Source of the DNA: Microbulbifer harenosus
GTDB taxonomy: Bacteria; Pseudomonadota; Gammaproteobacteria; Pseudomonadales; Cellvibrionaceae
Assembly: GCF_005771435.1 (NCBI RefSeq)
Contig: NZ_VANI01000004.1
Coordinates: 124,001 to 188,000 of the forward strand
Direction: 5' to 3'
Length of the DNA stretch: 64,000 bases
Shown here in pieces: positions 46,214 to 57,433 of the stretch; positions within the stretch are counted from its first letter, which is position 1, and each line of letters starts with the position of its first letter. Both the position numbers and the translations under genes were made by a program. The notes below the pieces were generated by a model. The model was not told the DNA's origin. It did no database searches and saw nothing but the letters and a program-made list of their open reading frames with translations.

Positions 46214-48022
46214 TTACTTCTTCGCGCGCTTGCGCATGTTTTCCTGCAGGATTTTTTTGCGCAGGCGGATGTGATTCGGGGTCACTTCCACCAGTTCGTC
46301 GTCCTCGATGAACTCCAGCGCCTGCTCCAGGGTGTGGCGGATCGGCGGGGTCAGAGTCAGAGCCTCGTCGGTGCCGGCGGCGCGGATGTTGGTCAGCTGC
46401 TTGGCCTTGGTGGGGTTTACCACCAGGTCGTTGCCGCGGGAGTGGATGCCGACGATCTGGCCTTCGTAGATTTCCTCACCGTGGCCCAGGAACAGGCGGC
46501 CGCGGTCCTGCAGTGCGAACAGGCCGTAGGCCAGGGTCTTGCCCTTCACCATGGACACCAGCACGCCGTTGATGCGCTTGCCCACTTCGCCGGCTTTGAC
46601 CGGGCCGTAGTGGTCGAAGATGCTGGTCATGATGCCGGAGCCGCTGGTCAGGGTCAGGAACTGGTTGCGGAAACCGATCAGGCCGCGGGACGGCACGATG
46701 AAGGTCAGGCGCACGCGGCCCTTGCCGTCCGGCTCCATGTTGGTCAGGTCCGCCTTGCGCAGGCCCAGTTCTTCCATGATGGAACCCTGGTGCTGCTCTT
46801 CCACGTCGATCACGACCTGCTCGTAGGGCTCCTGAATTTCGCCGTCGACGATTTTCTGTACCACTTCCGGGCGGGACACACCCAGCTCGAAGCCTTCGCG
46901 GCGCATGTTCTCGATCAGTACCGACAGGTGCAGTTCACCGCGGCCGGAGACCTTGAACTTGTCCGGGGTGTCGCCCTGCTCCACGCGCAGCGCCACGTTG
47001 TGGATCAGCTCCTGTTCCAGGCGCTCCTTGATGTTGCGGCTGGTGACGTACTTGCCGTCCTGGCCCGCGAACGGGGAGTCGTTTACCTGGAAGGTCATGC
47101 TCACGGTGGGCTCGTCCACGGTCAGCGCCGGCAGCGCTTCCGGGGCATCCGGGTGGCACAGGGTGTCGGAAATATTCAGCTCGCCCACACCGGTGATACA
47201 CACGATGTCGCCGGCGCTGGCCTGTTCCACTTCCACGCGCTCGAGACCCAGGTAACCCATTACCTGCAGCACCTTGGCTTTGCGGGATTTGCCCTCGCGG
47301 TCCAGGATCACCACCTGCTGGTTCGGCTTCAGGGTGCCGCGCTTGATGCGGCCGACACCGATCACGCCCACGTAGCTGTTGTAGTCCAGCGCAGAGATCT
47401 GCATCTGGAAGGGACCGTTCAGGTCCACCTGCGGCGGCTTGACCTTGTCGACGATCAGCTGGAACAGCGGGGTCATGTCTTCCGCCATGTCGGTCTCGTC
47501 CATGCCGGCAATGCCGTTCAGGGCGGAGGCGTAGATGACCGGGAAGTCCAGCTGTTCATCGGTGGCGCCGAGGCTGTCGAACAGGTCGAACACCTGGTCC
47601 ATCACCCAGTCCGGGCGCGCGCCCGGGCGGTCGATCTTGTTGATCACAACGATCGGGTTCAGGCCCTGCTCGAACGCCTTCTGGGTCACGAAGCGGGTCT
47701 GTGGCATGGGGCCGTCCACCGCGTCCACCAGCAGCAGTACCGAGTCCACCATGGACAGTACGCGCTCTACCTCACCGCCGAAGTCGGCGTGTCCGGGGGT
47801 GTCGACGATGTTGATGCGGTAGTCGTTCCAGCGGATGGCAGTGTTCTTGGCGAGGATGGTAATACCGCGCTCTTTTTCCTGGTCGTTGGAGTCCATCACG
47901 CGCTCGGAGTCGGCGCTGCGGCGGTCCAGGGTGCCGGACTGGGACAGCAGCTTGTCCACCAGGGTGGTCTTGCCGTGGTCAACGTGGGCGATGATCGCGA
48001 TATTGCGAAGATTGTCTATCAC
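46214..48022 (-). CDS. typA: Translational GTPase TypA/BipA
   Basis: A 602-residue EF-G-like GTPase that acts on the ribosome in assembly and stress. G1 is AHVDHGKTT near residue 16, the switch region has [11 protein letters not shown]3 DTPGHADF, G4 NKIDRPGA, and the C-terminal part includes the BipA-typical [17 protein letters not shown]. Full length for the family. The long antisense frame over it is a shadow. Confidence 0.97.
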   Translation of the reverse strand: MIDNLRNIAIIAHVDHGKTTLVDKLLSQSGTLDRRSADSERVMDSNDQEKERGITILAKNTAIRWNDYRINIVDTPGHADFGGEVERVLSMVDSVLLLVDAVDGPMPQTRFVTQKAFEQGLNPIVVINKIDRPGARPDWVMDQVFDLFDSLGATDEQLDFPVIYASALNGIAGMDETDMAEDMTPLFQLIVDKVKPPQVDLNGPFQMQISALDYNSYVGVIGVGRIKRGTLKPNQQVVILDREGKSRKAKVLQVMGYLGLERVEVEQASAGDIVCITGVGELNISDTLCHPDAPEALPALTVDEPTVSMTFQVNDSPFAGQDGKYVTSRNIKERLEQELIHNVALRVEQGDTPDKFKVSGRGELHLSVLIENMRREGFELGVSRPEVVQKIVDGEIQEPYEQVVIDVEEQHQGSIMEELGLRKADLTNMEPDGKGRVRLTFIVPSRGLIGFRNQFLTLTSGSGIMTSIFDHYGPVKAGEVGKRINGVLVSMVKGKTLAYGLFALQDRGRLFLGHGEEIYEGQIVGIHSRGNDLVVNPTKAKQLTNIRAAGTDEALTLTPPIRHTLEQALEFIEDDELVEVTPNHIRLRKKILQENMRKRAKK

Positions 48023-48198
48023 TGGGGAGTTCTCGAAGGTGGTCGGATGCCGTGCGCGGCAGGCAATCTGGGCGCGGGCGGATGAAATTGGGGGCGCATT
48101 ATAGGGGGGATATGTGTCAATTGGCAGTGCTTGCTGGATAAAAATTAGCCGGAACCGGCGCTGACTACCTCTATTCCACTAAGCGGCGGATACGCGGC

Positions 48199-49440
48199 CT
48201 ATCCGCGCCGCGCCAGCCAGGCAAGCGCACCGCGGCCGGCGGCGCGGCCGCTGGCGAAGCAGGCGGTGAGCAGGTAGCCGCCGGTGGGAGCCTCCCAGTC
48301 GAGCATCTCGCCGGCGCAGAAGACCCCGGGCAGGGCCTTTAGCATCAGGCCGCCGTCCAGCGCCTCGAAGGGCACGCCGCCGGCGCTGCTGATGGCCTCC
48401 TCGATGGGGCGCGCGCGTACCAGCTCGATGGGCAGGGCCTTGATCCAGGGGGCGAGGTGGGCGGGATCCGCAAATGCGTCGCGCGGTGCGAGCTCGCGCA
48501 GCAGCGCCGCCTTGACACCGCTGAGTCCGGCCTGGCGGTGCAGGTGTTTGGCGAGAGACTGCTTGCCGCGGGGCCTGGCGAGCGCCGCGGTCAGTTTGTC
48601 TGCGGGAATCTGCGGCAGCAGGTCGAGCAGTACCCGGGCGGACCCGCGCGCCTCGATCTGCCGGCGGATGGCGGCGGACAGCGCGTACACCAGGCTGCCC
48701 TCGACACCGCAGTCGGTGAGCACAAACTCACCGGTGCGCGGCGCTTCGTCATCGACGCGGAGTGCCACGTTCTTCAGCGGGGCGCCGGCGAATTTTGTCT
48801 GCAAATGTTCGCTCCACGCCGCTACTTCGAAGCCGCAGTTGCTCGGCTTGAGGGGCGAGAGGTCCACACCGCGGGCCTGCAGCAGTGATGTCCAGCGGCC
48901 GTCCGAGCCCAGTCGCGGCCAACTGCCGCCGCCGAGGGCCAGCAGCACCGCGTCGGCCTCAATGTGCTTTTCTCCGTCCACCGTTTCCACCCGCAGTGCG
49001 CCGCCCTCGCTCCAGCCCAGCCAGCGGTGGCGGGTGTGGATCGCCACCCCCTGTGTGCGCAGACGCTTCAACCAGGCGCGCAGCAGCGGCGCGGCCTTCA
49101 TATCGGTAGGAAAGACCCGCCCCGAGGTGCCGACGAAGGTGCTGATATCAAGACCGTGAATCCAGTCGCGCAGGGCGTCCGCGTCAAAGTCTTCAAGCAG
49201 ACGCACCATTTCGGTGCGCCGCTCGCCGTAGCGCGTCAGGAATGCTACCTTGGGCTCCGAGTGGGTGATGTTCATGCCGCCCACCCCCGCCAGCAGGAAT
49301 TTGCGTCCCACCGACGGCATGGCGTCGTACAGGTCGACATCTACCTTTGCCGCGGCCAGCACTTCTGCGGCCATCAGCCCGGCGGGGCCGCCACCGATGA
49401 TGGCAACGCGGGGGGCGGTGGGTTTGGCTGGATCGGTCAT
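48199..49440 (-). CDS. HI0933/YhiN-type flavoprotein (TIGR03862-like)
   Basis: A 413-residue FAD protein. The N-terminal dinucleotide motif is IIGGGPAGLMAAEVL, followed by GRKFLLAGVGGMNITHSEP, the signature of the HI0933 family, LALGGGSWPRLGSDG, and the C-terminal GVFCAGEMLDWEAPTGGYLLTACFASG. The substrate is unknown in the family. It lies between typA and rnk on the same strand, separated from both by over 100 bases. Confidence 0.9.
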   Translation of the reverse strand: MTDPAKPTAPRVAIIGGGPAGLMAAEVLAAAKVDVDLYDAMPSVGRKFLLAGVGGMNITHSEPKVAFLTRYGERRTEMVRLLEDFDADALRDWIHGLDISTFVGTSGRVFPTDMKAAPLLRAWLKRLRTQGVAIHTRHRWLGWSEGGALRVETVDGEKHIEADAVLLALGGGSWPRLGSDGRWTSLLQARGVDLSPLKPSNCGFEVAAWSEHLQTKFAGAPLKNVALRVDDEAPRTGEFVLTDCGVEGSLVYALSAAIRRQIEARGSARVLLDLLPQIPADKLTAALARPRGKQSLAKHLHRQAGLSGVKAALLRELAPRDAFADPAHLAPWIKALPIELVRARPIEEAISSAGGVPFEALDGGLMLKALPGVFCAGEMLDWEAPTGGYLLTACFASGRAAGRGALAWLARRG

Positions 49441-49556
49441 GGGTTTTGGGGTGGTCCCGGTGAAAACGGTGCATTCTAGCCGAGACGGACCGCTGCGACC
49501 TCACCAGGGAGTACAGGTCGCTGCCGGTCCGACCCAGAGGTGCGCTGACTGCCAGT

Positions 49557-49928
49557 TCACTCCACAGCGTTTAAACGTAGACGCAGGGACTTGCCGGCCA
49601 CCGGCCACTCGATACTGTCGCCAGCTTTCAGGCCGAGCAGGGCTGCGCCCGCCGGGGTGAGCAGGGAGACGCAGTGGTCTCCGGTCTTGTTTGCCGGCAG
49701 CACCAGCTTGAGGTGGTACACCTTACCGGACGCCTCGTTGGTAAAGCGCGCGTTGCTGTTGAGCCGCACCACGTCGCCGGGCATGTCCTTTTCCTCGCGG
49801 ATCTCGGCGCGGTCCAGTTCATCGTACAGGCCTTCGACCACTTCGTTGTGCGCGGGGATGCTGTCCAGCAGGTTGTAGATTTGTTCGCGATCCTCGCGGG
49901 ACACGATGATTGGGGGCAGCGAAGTCAT
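49557..49928 (-). CDS. rnk: Nucleoside diphosphate kinase regulator Rnk
   Basis: A 123-residue GreA/GreB-like protein. The N-terminal helix pair is short (SREDREQIYNLLDSI) and the C-terminal domain shows VVRLNSNARFTNEASGKVYHLKLVLP and LLTPAGAALLGLKAGDSIEWP, as in Rnk. ATG 49928 follows GGAGAAG; the frame upstream is not plausible coding. Rnk binds RNA polymerase and competes with Gre factors. Confidence 0.93.
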   Translation of the reverse strand: MTSLPPIIVSREDREQIYNLLDSIPAHNEVVEGLYDELDRAEIREEKDMPGDVVRLNSNARFTNEASGKVYHLKLVLPANKTGDHCVSLLTPAGAALLGLKAGDSIEWPVAGKSLRLRLNAVE

Positions 49929-50201
49929 AACTTCTCCAATGCAAAGCAGGTGAATTCGGGATTGAGAGGGGCGCGGGGAACCGGGGCGCCGGATTTCCCG
50001 CGCGCTGTCGGAAACCCGGCCTAGGACTGCAAGGCAGCAGCCAGCGCACGCCCGGAGAAGGGCGCGCGTGCGGTATGTTGCGGGGCCGAAGTGGCCGGAG
50101 AGTGATGGCTGATCATGGGGCAACCATAGCACTTCTGCGCCGGTTTGCTATATCCGCGAACCGGCGGCCTGGGGGAGATGGTAAACAGGGTGTCGGCAGA
50201 A

Positions 50202-51674
50202 TTACCTGGGTTCGTGTTCCCGCAGTGGGCGGAACACGCCCACGTTGCGGTAGCCCTCGTCCAACAGGTGCGAGGCGTGCAGCTTGCTCATGACGCCGCG
50301 GGCGCAGTACAGCAGGTACTGCTTGTCTTTATCCAGGGATTTGAAAGCGGTGCTGAGGCGATAAAAAGGAATCGTTTCCACCGTGGCGTTGTCGAGCTCC
50401 AGCGGATTCACTTCCTCCTCGGTGGGGTGGCGGATGTCGATGACGACGGCGTCGCCCGGCTCGGCGAACTCCTCCACCGGCGGGGCATCCTCGCCCAGGT
50501 CTTCCATTACCTCGTCGATGTTCTGCATCACCCGATTGCCGATGGCGCGGTCGAGGATGGTGAAGTCGAAGCGGGTTTCCTCGTGTTCGACCTTCTCCAG
50601 TTTTGCGCGGGTGGTGGGCTTCACCGAGATCACACCGCAGTATTCGGGCATATTCGCGGCGAATTCCTCGGTGCCGATTTCGCGCGCGGTGCGAATGATG
50701 TCGGTCTTGTCGGAGGCAATCAGCGGGCGCAGCACCAGGGTATCGGTGACGCGGTCGATCACCGAGAGGTTCTTCAGGGTCTGGCTGGACACCTGGGCGA
50801 TGGCTTCGCCGGTGACCAGCGCATCCACGTCCAGTTCCTTCGCGATCACCGTGCCCGCGCGCAACATCATGCGCTTCAGGATCACGCCCATGTGTGAGTC
50901 GTCGACGCGCTCGAGGATTTCCGCCACCACTTCATCGAATGGCACGGTGATGAACTTCACCCGGTGTGACGCGCCGTAGCGTTCCCACAGATAGAACGCC
51001 ACTTCTTTCACGCCAAGCTCGTGCTGGCGCCCGCCCAGGTTGAAAAACAGGAAGTGAGTGCGGATGCCGCGCTTGATGGTGAGATAGCTGGCGACGGTGG
51101 AGTCGAAGCCGCCGGACACCAGCGAGATGACTGGGTCCTGGGTGCCCAGCGGAAAGCCGCCGAGGCCCTGGTGCAGTTGCTCGATAACGTTCAGTTTGTC
51201 GTGGCGGACTTCCAGTTTGACGGTGATGTCGGGGTTCTTCAGTTTCACCCCGGCGGCTTGGGTATTAGTGTTGAGGCCGCCGCCCACATACTGCTCCACG
51301 TCGAGGGACTGGAAGTCGTGTTTGCCGGTGCGCTTCACGCGCACGCAGAAGGTCTTACCGGCGAGCTTGTCGCCCCACACCGACAGGGTCTTGTGGTAAA
51401 TGTCGTCCATGTCGCCCAGCGGGAACTGCTGCACCCGCGCGAAGTTGGCAATGCCGGGCGTGTGCGCCAGTACCTCTTCAATGCGGTCGCCGAGATGGGA
51501 TACGGCATCCGGCGCGATGACATCGATTTTTTCCCAGTCCTTGCGCACCTGGATGCGGTCGTCGAGCCCGCGCATCAGCTTGCGCAGGTTGTCGGCGAGC
51601 TGGCGCGACATGCGCTTGCGCACCGGATTGCTTTTGATGGTGATCTCAGGGAAAAACTTGACGACGAAGTGCAT
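50202..51674 (-). CDS. thiI: tRNA 4-thiouridine synthetase ThiI with rhodanese domain
   Basis: A 490-residue enzyme that activates U8 of tRNA and inserts sulfur, and in some bacteria supplies sulfur for thiazole synthesis. An N-terminal ferredoxin-like and THUMP domain is followed by the PP-loop SLVSGGFDST near residue 185, MPEYCGVIS with the conserved Cys, and a C-terminal rhodanese domain with the persulfide Cys in LLYCARGVMS. Length is near the 482 of E. coli. It is divergent from glnA. Confidence 0.96.
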   Translation of the reverse strand: MHFVVKFFPEITIKSNPVRKRMSRQLADNLRKLMRGLDDRIQVRKDWEKIDVIAPDAVSHLGDRIEEVLAHTPGIANFARVQQFPLGDMDDIYHKTLSVWGDKLAGKTFCVRVKRTGKHDFQSLDVEQYVGGGLNTNTQAAGVKLKNPDITVKLEVRHDKLNVIEQLHQGLGGFPLGTQDPVISLVSGGFDSTVASYLTIKRGIRTHFLFFNLGGRQHELGVKEVAFYLWERYGASHRVKFITVPFDEVVAEILERVDDSHMGVILKRMMLRAGTVIAKELDVDALVTGEAIAQVSSQTLKNLSVIDRVTDTLVLRPLIASDKTDIIRTAREIGTEEFAANMPEYCGVISVKPTTRAKLEKVEHEETRFDFTILDRAIGNRVMQNIDEVMEDLGEDAPPVEEFAEPGDAVVIDIRHPTEEEVNPLELDNATVETIPFYRLSTAFKSLDKDKQYLLYCARGVMSKLHASHLLDEGYRNVGVFRPLREHEPR

Positions 51675-51783
51675 AGGGGATGTGCCGGAACCGCAATTGA
51701 CAGAAATAGTGGGCCGGGAGCGCGTTCGCCGCTTCCCGGGAAAGGTGGCGAATTATAAACTCGCTACCGGGAATTTGCTTGCA

Positions 51784-51860
51784 GCACCATTATGGTGCCT
51801 TGCGTGACTTCTCGGCCCCAAAATGGTGCATTCCGGGGTTTGAAAGCACCAATTTTGGGA
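51784..51860 (+). promoter_or_regulatory. Cluster of NtrC-binding sites upstream of glnA
   Basis: GCACCATTATGGTGC at 51784-51798 is a perfect NtrC palindrome. GCCCCAAAATGGTGC at 51815-51829 and GCACCAATTTTGGGA at 51846-51860 are weaker sites, each 31 bases further, so they lie on one face of the helix. They sit 110-185 bases upstream of the sigma-54 promoter, a normal enhancer distance. Confidence 0.85.
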
Positions 51861-51967
51861 CTACCTTGGGGTTGTTCTGGGCATTGCCCGGCCGATTTGG
51901 TCCCGAACAGGGCCGCTGCCGCCGTATTCCGCGCGCCAGTCGCCGCCTACAGTCAGTTTGCCCCAAT

Positions 51968-51984
51968 TTGGCACACTCCTTGCT
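51968..51984 (+). promoter_or_regulatory. Sigma-54 promoter of glnA
   Basis: TTGGCACACTCCTTGCT has the -24 GG and -12 GC doublets separated by exactly ten bases and fits the consensus TGGCAC-N5-TTGC. Transcription is expected about 12 bases after the GC, near 51995, giving a leader of about 55 bases before the glnA ATG. Confidence 0.9.
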
Positions 51985-52050
51985 TTTACTGTTGCCACAA
52001 GATACAGCGAATTGGCGCGACACATAACTTATCATTCTTGGAGGACTGCA

Positions 52051-53454
52051 ATGTCAAAGACGCTCGGACTGATCAAAGAGAGCGAAGCCAGATGGGTAGA
52101 CCTGCGCTTCACCGATACCAAGGGTAAAGAACAGCACGTTTCTATTCCTTCTAAGGAAGTAAACAGTGAATTCTTTGAAGTCGGCAAGATGTTCGATGGT
52201 TCCTCCATCGCCGGCTGGAAGGGTATCAACGAATCCGACATGGTACTGATGCCGGTCGACGATACCTCTTTCCTCGACCCCTTCACCGACGAGCCGACCG
52301 TTATCATCCGCTGTAACATCGTCGATCCGATCACCGGTCAGGGCTACGAGCGCGACCCGCGTTCCATCGCCATGCGCGCCGAGGAATACCTGAAGTCCAC
52401 CGGTCTGGGCGACAAGGTACTGATGGGCCCGGAGCCCGAGTTCTTCGTATTCGACGACATTACCTGGGGTGCCGAAATGGGTGGCGCCTTCTACAAGATC
52501 AACTCCCAGGAAGCGGCCTGGTCCTCTGGTGCCAGCTTCGCTGAAGGCAACATGGGCCACCGTCCGGGCGTGAAAGGCGGCTACTTCCCGGTTCCGCCCG
52601 TCGACTCCCTGCACGACATCCGCGCTGCCATGTGCGCCGCGATGGAGCAGATGGGTCTGGAAATCGAAGTGCACCACCACGAAGTGGGCACCGCTGGCCA
52701 GTGTGAAATCGGCGTTGGCGCCAACACCCTGACCAAAAAGGCTGACGAAGTTCAGATCCTGAAGTACGCCGTGCACAACGTGGCGCACGCCTACGGCAAA
52801 ACCGCCACCTTCATGCCCAAGCCGCTGGTAGGTGACAACGGTTCCGGTATGCACGTACACCATTCTTTCAGCAAGGACGGTGTTAACCAGTTCGCCGGTG
52901 ACGCCTACGCAGGTCTGTCTGAAACTGCCCTGTTCTACATCGGCGGTATCATCAAGCACGCGCGCGCCCTGAACGCTATCTGTAACCCGTCCACTAACTC
53001 CTACAAGCGTCTGGTGCCGGGCTTCGAGGCGCCGGTAATCCTGGCTTACTCCGCGCGCAACCGCTCCGCATCCATCCGCATTCCATTCGTGGCGAGTCCG
53101 AAAGGCAAGCGCGTCGAGACCCGCTTCCCGGACCCGACCGCCAACCCCTACTTGTGTTTCGCGGCATTGCTGATGGCGGGCCTCGATGGCGTGAAGAACA
53201 AGATTCACCCCGGCGACCCGGCGGACAAGGATCTGTACGATCTGGAGCCGGAAGAACTGGCCGAGTACCCGACCGTTGCTTCCAGCCTGGAGCAGGCTCT
53301 GGACGCACTGGATCAGGACCGCGCCTTCCTGACCGAAGGTGGTGTATTCACCGACGACGCCATCGACGCCTTCATCGCCCTGAAGCGCGAAGAAGTGCAG
53401 CGTGTGAACATGACCACTCACCCGGTTGAGTTCGATATGTACTACTCCTGCTAA
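52051..53454 (+). CDS. glnA: Glutamine synthetase type I
   Basis: A 467-residue enzyme that makes glutamine from glutamate and ammonia. Family segments: [18 protein letters not shown], the metal site [26 protein letters not shown], and [11 protein letters not shown]. Tyr396 in [10 protein letters not shown] is the site of adenylylation, so activity is probably controlled by GlnE. ATG 52051 follows GGAGG. The NtrC sites, sigma-54 promoter and downstream ntrBC form a complete nitrogen-control unit. Confidence 0.98.
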   Translation: MSKTLGLIKESEARWVDLRFTDTKGKEQHVSIPSKEVNSEFFEVGKMFDGSSIAGWKGINESDMVLMPVDDTSFLDPFTDEPTVIIRCNIVDPITGQGYERDPRSIAMRAEEYLKSTGLGDKVLMGPEPEFFVFDDITWGAEMGGAFYKINSQEAAWSSGASFAEGNMGHRPGVKGGYFPVPPVDSLHDIRAAMCAAMEQMGLEIEVHHHEVGTAGQCEIGVGANTLTKKADEVQILKYAVHNVAHAYGKTATFMPKPLVGDNGSGMHVHHSFSKDGVNQFAGDAYAGLSETALFYIGGIIKHARALNAICNPSTNSYKRLVPGFEAPVILAYSARNRSASIRIPFVASPKGKRVETRFPDPTANPYLCFAALLMAGLDGVKNKIHPGDPADKDLYDLEPEELAEYPTVASSLEQALDALDQDRAFLTEGGVFTDDAIDAFIALKREEVQRVNMTTHPVEFDMYYSC

Positions 53455-53521
53455 TTTGGCAGGTATCGTCGGCGCATCGCACTCGGTTCGGTTCAGATGA
53501 GAGCGGTGCAAAGATGACGGG

Positions 53522-53553
53522 AAAGCCCACACTTCGGTGTGGGCTTTTTTTTT
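53522..53553 (+). terminator. Rho-independent terminator of glnA
   Basis: AAAGCCCACAC pairs with GTGTGGGCTTT around a TTCG tetraloop, followed by nine T residues. Confidence 0.93.
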
Positions 53554-53611
53554 GTGTGACAGATGGCTAGCCTTAACAACAAGATTGAGAATGCAACAGG
53601 CGGGAATGCCC

Positions 53612-54292
53612 ATGACAACAAGGATTGCACTGTTGGTGATGCTACTGGCAGCGCCGGCACTGGCGCTTCAGGATTCGGGTGCAGCGGCGGAGGCCCAGAG
53701 TGAGAATTCCTCTGGCGGCACCAGTGTCTACAGGATCGTCGGCCCCGACGGGCGCGTCACCTTCAGCGATACCGCACCCGCGGGCTCGAAGGCGGAAAAG
53801 ATCGCGATTGGTCCCACCAATGTGCAACCCACCCCTTTGCCGCTGCGCAAGCTGTCGCCACGGGACCGCGACGCACGGGAAGAGCGGGCGGCGCGCAGTG
53901 ACGACCAGCGCCCGGTGAATTTTGCCATTGTCAGCCCGGCAAACGATGCCACCATCCCCCCGGGCCAGCGCTTTATCGTGCTGCAGGTAGCGCTGGACCC
54001 GGTGCCCCGGGACGGCTACGCCTTCTACGCGGTGATCGATGGCCAGCGCTGGTCCGGCACCTCCTCGGGAACCAGCCTGGATATCTCCGCGTTGGAGCGC
54101 GGCACCCACACCATCCAGGCGGTGCTGTTGGATGCGGGTGGTCAACCGCTGGCGCAGTCTCAGGTAATCCAGGTGCATGTGAAGCGTCCCGGTGGTCAGG
54201 TGCCGGACTTCCCCGCCGAGCAGGCGCCGCAGATGCCGAAGGCGCCGCAGGTCCCCGGTATCGCCAGCCCGCCGAAGCCCCAGCCGCGCTGA
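53612..54292 (+). CDS. DUF4124-containing exported protein
   Basis: A 226-residue protein with a signal peptide (MTTRIALLVMLLAAPALALQ). The DUF4124 segment is VYRIVGPDGRVTFSDTAPAGSKAEKI, after which comes an Ig-like beta domain (NFAIVSPANDATIPPGQRF to SQVIQVHVKRPG) and a Pro/Gln-rich tail. The ATG at 53612 is best placed behind AGGCGGG; 53591 and 53606 are alternatives. Such proteins are regularly found between glnA and ntrB in Pseudomonas-like genomes; function unknown. Confidence 0.87.
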   Translation: MTTRIALLVMLLAAPALALQDSGAAAEAQSENSSGGTSVYRIVGPDGRVTFSDTAPAGSKAEKIAIGPTNVQPTPLPLRKLSPRDRDAREERAARSDDQRPVNFAIVSPANDATIPPGQRFIVLQVALDPVPRDGYAFYAVIDGQRWSGTSSGTSLDISALERGTHTIQAVLLDAGGQPLAQSQVIQVHVKRPGGQVPDFPAEQAPQMPKAPQVPGIASPPKPQPR

Positions 54293-54442
54293 AGCGGCGC
54301 CCGCGGGCACTCTCTCCGGTGCCCGCGACCATCTCTCTTCCATCCCCTACCCCATTTTTGCTCCTTCACCCCCTGTCGCCGATGCTGTCCCTCTGTTCTC
54401 CGGCCGATTTTGTGCGGCGAGACTGGCTATTTTTTGCTCTAC

Positions 54443-54540
54443 GCACAATAATGGTGCACGTCCTGGCGGCATCTTTTTCCGGTGCCCCCGAACGTTTCCC
54501 GTGAATCCGGTTTTTGCGCCATTTTGGTTTGCTTTTTGCA
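54443..54540 (+). promoter_or_regulatory. NtrC site and sigma-54 promoter of ntrBC
   Basis: GCACAATAATGGTGC (54443-54457) is a near-perfect NtrC site. TTGGTTTGCTTTTTGCA (54524-54540) has GG and GC doublets spaced ten bases, a sigma-54 promoter whose start would lie near 54551. The site-to-promoter distance is about 70-80 bases. This suggests that ntrBC is autoregulated apart from glnA. The rest of the gene-free stretch 54293-54615 shows nothing. Confidence 0.7.
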
Positions 54541-54615
54541 CTGCCAATAGGCGAGCCGAAAACGTGAACCAAATCGGTTCTCTCAACCTCGGAATTCTCA
54601 ACCTCGGAAGACTGA

Positions 54616-55689
54616 ATGCTCAACGACCGCCAGTTACGCCTGCTGCTGGACAATCTCACGTCGGCGGTTTTGGTGCTCGATGAAAACCTGTCGCTCTGCT
54701 ACCTCAATTCGGCGGCAGAAGACCTGGTAGCGGCGTCCAGTGCCCGCGCCATTGGCCTGCCGCTGGAGGAAGTGGTGCGGGAATCCCGCTCCGCGGAACA
54801 GTCGCTGCGCTCGGCGCTCGCCACCGGTGAGAAGTACACCGTGCGCCGCGCCCTGTGGTTTCTGCACAACCTGGAAGAGTGCACCGTGGACTACTCGGTG
54901 ACACCGCTTACCGACCTCGGCCTGTTGCTATTGGAAGTGCAGTCCATGGACCGCCTGTTGCGCATCGCGCGCGAGGATGCACTGCTCTCCGCCCAGGAGA
55001 CCACCCGCAATCTGGTTCGCGGCATGGCGCACGAAGTGAAGAACCCGCTCGGCGGCATTCGCGGAGCGGCACAGTTGCTGCAAAGGGAGCTTAAAGATCT
55101 CGACGACGACGGCCTCGGTGAGTACACCCAGATCATCATTGAAGAGGCAGATCGCCTGCGCAATCTGGTGGACCGCATGCTCGGGCCGCGCAAACCGGTG
55201 AAACTGCAATCGGTGAACGTGCATTCCATCACCGAGCGGGTGGCGCAGCTGATCGAGGCGGAATGCGACGGTGCGCTGGAAATTAAACGGGATTACGACC
55301 CGTCGATTCCGGACATTCCCGCCGACAGCGAACAGTTGATCCAGGCGGTACTCAACATCGCGCGCAACGCCATGCAGGCGATTGCGGAGAATATAGGGCT
55401 GGCGGACGGCAACCTCACCATCCGCACCCGGGTGCAGCGGCAGTTCACCATTGGCCGCCGCCACTGTGCGCTGGTGTGCCGCATCGACATCGTCGACAAC
55501 GGCCCGGGGATTCCGGAAGACATCCGCGAACGCATTTTTTACCCGATGATTTCCGGGCGCGCTGAGGGCTCGGGGCTGGGGCTGTCCATTTCCCAGCACA
55601 TCATCAATCAGCACCGGGGGCTCATCAAATGCGAAAGCCAGCCGGGGCTGACCGAATTCCAGATTTATTTGCCGCTGGTAAGCGACTAG
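54616..55689 (+). CDS. ntrB: Nitrogen regulation sensor kinase NtrB (GlnL)
   Basis: A 357-residue cytoplasmic histidine kinase that phosphorylates NtrC when nitrogen is short. It has an N-terminal PAS domain (LLDNLTSAVLVLDENLSLCYLN), His139 in MAHEVKNPLGGIRG, the N box NIARNAMQAIAE, the G1 box DNGPGIP and G2 box GSGLGLSISQHI. No membrane helix, as usual for NtrB, which is controlled by PII. Confidence 0.96.
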   Translation: MLNDRQLRLLLDNLTSAVLVLDENLSLCYLNSAAEDLVAASSARAIGLPLEEVVRESRSAEQSLRSALATGEKYTVRRALWFLHNLEECTVDYSVTPLTDLGLLLLEVQSMDRLLRIAREDALLSAQETTRNLVRGMAHEVKNPLGGIRGAAQLLQRELKDLDDDGLGEYTQIIIEEADRLRNLVDRMLGPRKPVKLQSVNVHSITERVAQLIEAECDGALEIKRDYDPSIPDIPADSEQLIQAVLNIARNAMQAIAENIGLADGNLTIRTRVQRQFTIGRRHCALVCRIDIVDNGPGIPEDIRERIFYPMISGRAEGSGLGLSISQHIINQHRGLIKCESQPGLTEFQIYLPLVSD

Positions 55690-55751
55690 CGATCGGCGGC
55701 AATGCGAGTAGCAGAATTATTAGAAAGTAATCACAGAGCCGGGAAATTACT

Positions 55752-57164
<1,413 letters not shown>

Positions 57165-57208
57165 GCGCACACCGCGCCCTCTTCCCCCGCGGCTGAAAAT
57201 GCCCCTCC

Positions 57209-57233
57209 TGCGCCCGGTCTTCTGCCGGGCGCA
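57209..57233. terminator. Possible hairpin terminator after ntrC
   Basis: TGCGCCCGG pairs with CCGGGCGCA over 9 bp around a 7-base loop, 44 bases past the ntrC stop. No T-run follows, so it may be only an RNA-stabilising hairpin. Confidence 0.4.
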
Positions 57234-57433
57234 TCCCCTGGCCTCCCGCTCTGAGCCACGATCCAGTCGTATTTGTGACGCGCATCCCAGATTTCGCTCA
57301 TTGGCGCCACTTGCCGCACCTTGCGGACGACTACCGGGACTATGTGGTCGTTCTATTGCTGCAGGTTGCTGTTTTTGCGTATGCACGCAGAGATCAGCGG
57401 ACAGGAATTTCCCGGATTGCGAAAAGAAAAACC

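Noticed and set aside
46199-48085. 628-codon open frame on the plus strand opposite typA
   Set aside because: It mirrors typA codon by codon, shows no family motif and has the Val/His/Gln/Gly-rich composition of a GC-rich antisense shadow.
52054-53613. 519-codon frame opposite glnA
   Set aside because: Antisense shadow of a highly conserved enzyme; no recognisable domain or ribosome site.
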